DNA from: Patescibacteria group bacterium
GTDB taxonomy: Bacteria > Patescibacteriota > Minisyncoccia > Phycocordibacterales > UBA9973
NCBI GenBank assembly: GCA_030916575.1
Contig: JAUPWJ010000080.1
Span: 1 to 13,695 of the forward strand
Reading direction: 5' to 3'
Length of the DNA stretch: 13,695 bases
Position numbers and translations under genes: made by a program. Shown here piece by piece: positions 12,178-13,695 of this stretch (position 1 is its first letter; each line of letters opens with the position of its first letter). The notes under the pieces were generated by a model, which was not told where the DNA came from, ran no database searches, and saw only the letters and a program-made list of their open reading frames with translations.

Positions 12178-12215
12178 TAAAAACCCTTTCTTAAGATTAA
12201 ACCTAAGAAGGGGTT
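12178..12215 (-). terminator. Intrinsic terminator of the YerC-like gene
   Basis: A 12-bp stem pairs AACCCTTTCTTA (12182-12193) with TAAGAAGGGGTT (12204-12215), with one G-T pair. On the minus strand it leads into a short T-run (12183-12179). It lies 20 bases past the regulator's stop codon. Confidence 0.7.
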
Positions 12216-12235
12216 ATTTTCGAAGTTAGTTAAAA

Positions 12236-12592
12236 TTAACGCGTCAAAGACAATCCTTTCCCAAGTTTGAATGGATTGTGATGATGTGTAGAAGGGGAAA
12301 GGCGGGCGAGAATTAATCTATAGCCTCCAAGTGAGCCCTTGAGCCATTTCTTAATGCGAGCAATAGTTGCAGAAGATAGACCTGTATTCTCTATAATAGC
12401 ATCATAATAGACCCCTTGTGAGAGCAATTTAGCAGCTTCTAGGCGATTTGCGAACTCTTTTATCTCGTATTCAGTCATTAAATCACGCAAAAACCGACTA
12501 GCTTCGTCAGTAGTTTTAAGAGAAAGAAGTGCTTGTATAAGCTGTTTATTCTTCTTTTCACTCCATTTAATATTGTCCTCTTTATTTACCAT
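12236..12592 (-). CDS. TrpR-superfamily regulator, YerC/YecD-like
   Basis: 118 residues. The middle matches the YerC/YecD branch of the TrpR superfamily: LMTEYEIKEFANRLEAAKLLSQG (about 38-60), then the helix-turn-helix NTGLSSATIARIKKWLKG (about 69-86) and the typical GGYRLILARL (89-98). Residues aligned with E. coli TrpR Thr44, Arg54 and Arg84 (Thr40, Arg50, Arg79) are kept, but the ligand of this branch is unknown to me. The C-terminal 20 residues contain three His and look disordered. It is transcribed from a TTGACT/TGTTAAAGT promoter overlapped by an 18-base palindrome, which strongly suggests self-repression. With trpR at 4173 the window encodes two different members of this superfamily. 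Confidence 0.88.
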   Translation of the reverse strand: MVNKEDNIKWSEKKNKQLIQALLSLKTTDEASRFLRDLMTEYEIKEFANRLEAAKLLSQGVYYDAIIENTGLSSATIARIKKWLKGSLGGYRLILARLSPSTHHHNPFKLGKGLSLTR

Positions 12593-12598
12593 ATCTCG

Positions 12599-12627
12599 AC
12601 TTTAACAAACTAAAGGACTTTAGTCAA
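12599..12627 (-). promoter_or_regulatory. Promoter of the YerC-like regulator (leaderless)
   Basis: On the minus strand TTGACT (12627-12622), a 17-base spacer and TAAAGT (12604-12599) with TGT before it. The -10 ends 6 bases before the ATG at 12592, so the first transcribed base should be the A of the start codon. The -35 lies inside the main operator palindrome. Confidence 0.65.
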
Positions 12628-12671
12628 CTAAAGTTGATAAGTGGATGTGGATAACTTTAGTTTAGTAAAGT
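12617..12671. promoter_or_regulatory. Operator pair of the YerC-like regulator
   Basis: ACTTTAGTCAACTAAAGT (12617-12634) has perfect 8-base arms around CA and overlaps the -35. A second 18-base copy, ACTTTAGTTTAGTAAAGT (12654-12671), keeps 6-base arms. Their centres are 37 bases apart. A lone half-site ACTAAAG (12609-12615) lies between the -35 and -10. The 18-base length and half-site spacing match TrpR-family operators. Binding by the adjacent regulator is an inference. Confidence 0.6.
12646..12654 (-). promoter_or_regulatory. Perfect DnaA-box 9-mer
   Basis: The minus strand reads TTATCCACA, an exact DnaA box consensus, sitting between the two operator copies of the YerC-like regulator. 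Confidence 0.4.
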
Positions 12672-12674
12672 AAA

Positions 12675-12706
12675 TAAAAACAGGCGTGAAATAAATTCAC
12701 ACCTGT
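12675..12706 (-). terminator. Intrinsic terminator of the Arg-controlled gene
   Basis: ACAGG-c-GTGAA (12680-12690) pairs with TTCAC-a-CCTGT (12696-12706), 10 bp with one mismatch and a 5-base loop, followed on the minus strand by a T-rich run (12680-12675). It begins 7 bases after the stop codon of the 126-aa gene. Confidence 0.8.
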
Positions 12707-12712
12707 AAATAA

Positions 12713-13093
12713 TTAAACACACGACCTCTTTTTCTTTTTATTTTCACAACATGAGATGAAAAATTCTACCCATTCGTTTTTACTAAACCCAAGAAAAGAA
12801 GAGTCGACGAATTTGCAGAAACAAGGAACATAATGTTCTTGCCACATTTGAGAACTTTCGTGAATCAATCCTCGTCTACTGATTTGGAATATCACTATTC
12901 CTAAAGAAATTTGACGACACTTTTGACTGCTTAGTTTTTCGTTCTTCATGAATTTCAAAACATCTTCTTTTTTAAACCCAGTATGATAAACATAAGAATC
13001 CATCAATACAAAAGATACATCTTTTGAGGTTTTGTTTTGCTTTTGATCTTGAATGAGAAGAAAAGCCATTTTAAGCATTTGTGTTTTTTCCAT
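12713..13093 (-). CDS. 126-aa orphan protein under Arg control
   Basis: The only gene between the Arg attenuator (13115-13232) and the terminator at 12675-12706. I do not recognise its family. No signal peptide; the sequence looks helical and soluble, with hydrophobic stretches (LKMAFLLIQ, 7-15) too short for membrane spans. Six Cys are concentrated in the second half (VPCFCKF about 89-95, SCCENKKKKRSC near the end), and the extreme C-terminus is strongly basic. It does not resemble Arg biosynthesis or transport proteins, so a role in Arg limitation is inferred only from its leader. It shares no visible similarity with the 101-aa Trp-controlled protein apart from small size and clustered Cys near the C-terminus. 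Confidence 0.7.
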   Translation of the reverse strand: MEKTQMLKMAFLLIQDQKQNKTSKDVSFVLMDSYVYHTGFKKEDVLKFMKNEKLSSQKCRQISLGIVIFQISRRGLIHESSQMWQEHYVPCFCKFVDSSFLGFSKNEWVEFFISCCENKKKKRSCV

Positions 13094-13114
13094 TGTATTA
13101 AGTTTTTAATGAAC

Positions 13115-13232
13115 AAAAATAAAAACACGACCTTCTTTTTAAGGTCGCTTTTTGAACATTCGTTTGAATTTTTTGGGAGTGGGGTAGTTATTTAGACAAA
13201 CACTCTGAAGTGACCTCAAGAATTTTTGAGTC
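13115..13232 (-). promoter_or_regulatory. Arg transcription attenuator
   Basis: Minus-strand RNA. Segments 1:2: CUCAA (13230-13226) pairs with UUGAG (13219-13215), extended by GA/UC around a bulged G. 2:3 (antiterminator): UUGAGGUCACUU (13219-13208) pairs with AAGCGACCUUAA (13150-13139), 11 of 12 positions with one G-U pair. 3:4 (terminator): CGACCUU (13147-13141) pairs with AAGGUCG (13134-13128), 7 perfect bp, then the U-rich tract 13127-13115. A second small hairpin (CACU-UCAG-AGUG, 13212-13201) and a long-range 8-bp helix (13262-13255 with 13191-13184) can also form. A ribosome stalled at the Arg codons (13241-13233) would mask segment 1 and free segment 2; a ribosome at the stop would release 3:4. 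The terminator also has T residues on the plus strand. Confidence 0.78.
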
Positions 13233-13274
13233 GCGTCGTCGAGATATTGAGTTTATAACTACTTTTCCAAACAT
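13188..13274 (-). CDS. Arg attenuator leader peptide (28 aa)
   Basis: 28 codons plus TAA (13190-13188). The ATG at 13274 is exactly where transcription is expected to start, 6 bases after the -10. Residues 12-14 are three consecutive Arg codons CGA-CGA-CGC (13241-13233), in the context NSISRRRDSK. CGN codons look uncommon in the genes around it, where AGA dominates, which would sharpen stalling. The run ends one base before segment 1 of the attenuator and the stop codon lies 18 bases beyond segment 2. The product itself is probably not functional. Confidence 0.75.
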   Translation of the reverse strand: MFGKVVINSISRRRDSKILEVTSECLSK

Positions 13275-13280
13275 ATTTTT

Positions 13281-13308
13281 ACTTTAACATCTACAAACTA
13301 TTTGTCAA
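13281..13308 (-). promoter_or_regulatory. Promoter of the Arg leader transcript
   Basis: On the minus strand a consensus TTGACA (13308-13303), a 16-base spacer and TAAAGT (13286-13281) with TGT before it. The same extended -10, TGTTAAAGT, drives the YerC-like gene. The -35 overlaps the last codons of the M1 aminopeptidase gene. A perfect inverted repeat ACAAA-cta-TTTGT (13293-13305) lies over the -35 and spacer and may be an operator for an unidentified regulator. Confidence 0.7.
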
Positions 13309-13695
13309 TATTTTTTAGAAACTTAATTACTTGTTTACTATCACGAGCTAGCCAGAGAGCATTGTTTTCTAATCTTTCTAGGACTTGTTCAATAGAGCGT
13401 TCGGCGCCGGGGGCTTTGTGAGTTTTTACGAAAGCTTTAAAGTACTCTAAGTGTTTTTTCTCTGGAGTAGCTGAAATAGCTTTTACTAGTCGGCCTAAGG
13501 TATGCCCACCGTCACCATAGCGAGAGAGGAATGTATTCCAATTGTATTTGATACATTTAAGCCAAATCATTCGGCCTTCTGGGTTCATAGCAATGCTAGA
13601 AATAATACCTACAGTGTCTTGTGGGCGGACATCTTTACTTAGAGAAAATTCAGAGACCTTACAAAGAATTTTATCATCCTGAAAATCTCCTAAGA
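13298..13695 (-). CDS. M1-family aminopeptidase, C-terminal fragment (runs off the window)
   Basis: The reading frame is open from the right edge (first full codon at 13693) to the stop at 13298, about 132 residues. The first Met (13588) is internal, so this is the 3' end of a larger gene and not a 96-aa protein. The sequence fits the C-terminal helical (ERAP1_C-like) domain of M1 zinc aminopeptidases: GRMIWLKCIKYNWNTFLSRYG, HTLGRLVKAIS, then PGAERSIEQVLERLENNALWL, where family members have the GA(E/ )R..EQ.LE.I..N..W pattern. The catalytic HExxH and GAMEN motifs would lie outside the window. The parent enzyme trims N-terminal residues from peptides in the cytoplasm. No terminator is seen before the Arg leader promoter, which starts inside its last codons. 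Confidence 0.82.
   Translation of the reverse strand, partial: LGDFQDDKILCKVSEFSLSKDVRPQDTVGIISSIAMNPEGRMIWLKCIKYNWNTFLSRYGDGGHTLGRLVKAISATPEKKHLEYFKAFVKTHKAPGAERSIEQVLERLENNALWLARDSKQVIKFLKNIDK

Noticed and set aside
12044..12229. 61-aa plus-strand frame over the zinc-knuckle gene
   Set aside because: Antisense to the coupled minus-strand gene and to a terminator stem; composition typical of a shadow frame.
13128..13274. Free-standing small RNA (6S-like) of about 150 nt on the minus strand
   Set aside because: Its own promoter, structure and terminator fit this at first, but the in-frame leader with three Arg codons and the antiterminator pairing explain it better. A stable terminated product could still exist.
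1..13695. CRISPR arrays, tRNA or rRNA genes, insertion sequences, integrase/att sites
   Set aside because: No regularly spaced direct repeats, no tRNA-like GGTTCRA arms in the right context, no rRNA-like GC-rich blocks and no transposase or integrase motifs were seen on either strand.

Overview
This is an A+T-rich bacterial segment using the standard code (TGA acts as stop at several genes). Short intergenic gaps, almost no Shine-Dalgarno sequences, stripped-down enzymes (AspRS without the GAD insert, riboflavin kinase without the FAD synthetase half), a TrpR beside trpS and many small orphan proteins suggest a reduced-genome member of the Candidate Phyla Radiation (Patescibacteria, Parcubacteria-like). 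The lineage is an inference from gene content; there is no rRNA in the window.

Layout. 1-863 (+): two unrecognised proteins and a terminator. 862-2883 (-): recR and dnaB. 2978-4466 (+): trpS, a 77-aa charged protein and trpR, a tight operon. 4500-5120 (+): a self-contained Trp control region followed by one unknown gene. Its parts are a promoter overlapped by tandem TrpR-like palindromes, a 29-codon leader peptide with adjacent Trp codons, mutually exclusive RNA hairpins ending in an intrinsic terminator, and a 101-aa orphan protein. 5131-6696 (+): PRPP synthetase and a probable catalytically dead histidine-phosphatase-like protein. 6708-9157 (+): aspS, a HAD phosphatase and riboflavin kinase, closely packed. 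9152-11687 (+): EamA, DedA and LysE membrane proteins, then pterin-4a-carbinolamine dehydratase. 11681-12125 (-): two overlapping small Cys-containing proteins. 12178-12671 (-): a second TrpR-superfamily (YerC/YecD-like) regulator under its own palindromic operators. 12675-13308 (-): a second leader-peptide attenuator, with three consecutive rare Arg codons, followed by a 126-aa orphan protein. 13298-13695 (-): the C-terminal end of an M1 aminopeptidase that runs off the window.

The main discovery is a pair of independent, textbook-style ribosome-stalling attenuators, one for Trp and one for Arg. Each controls a single small protein of unknown function rather than an amino-acid biosynthetic operon. 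The Trp one also carries operator palindromes resembling the E. coli trp operator and lies directly downstream of trpR. A second theme is that most promoters have a -10 element (often extended, TGn) ending only 6-10 nt before the start codon, so many mRNAs here should be leaderless or nearly so. Both attenuator leader peptides follow the same rule.
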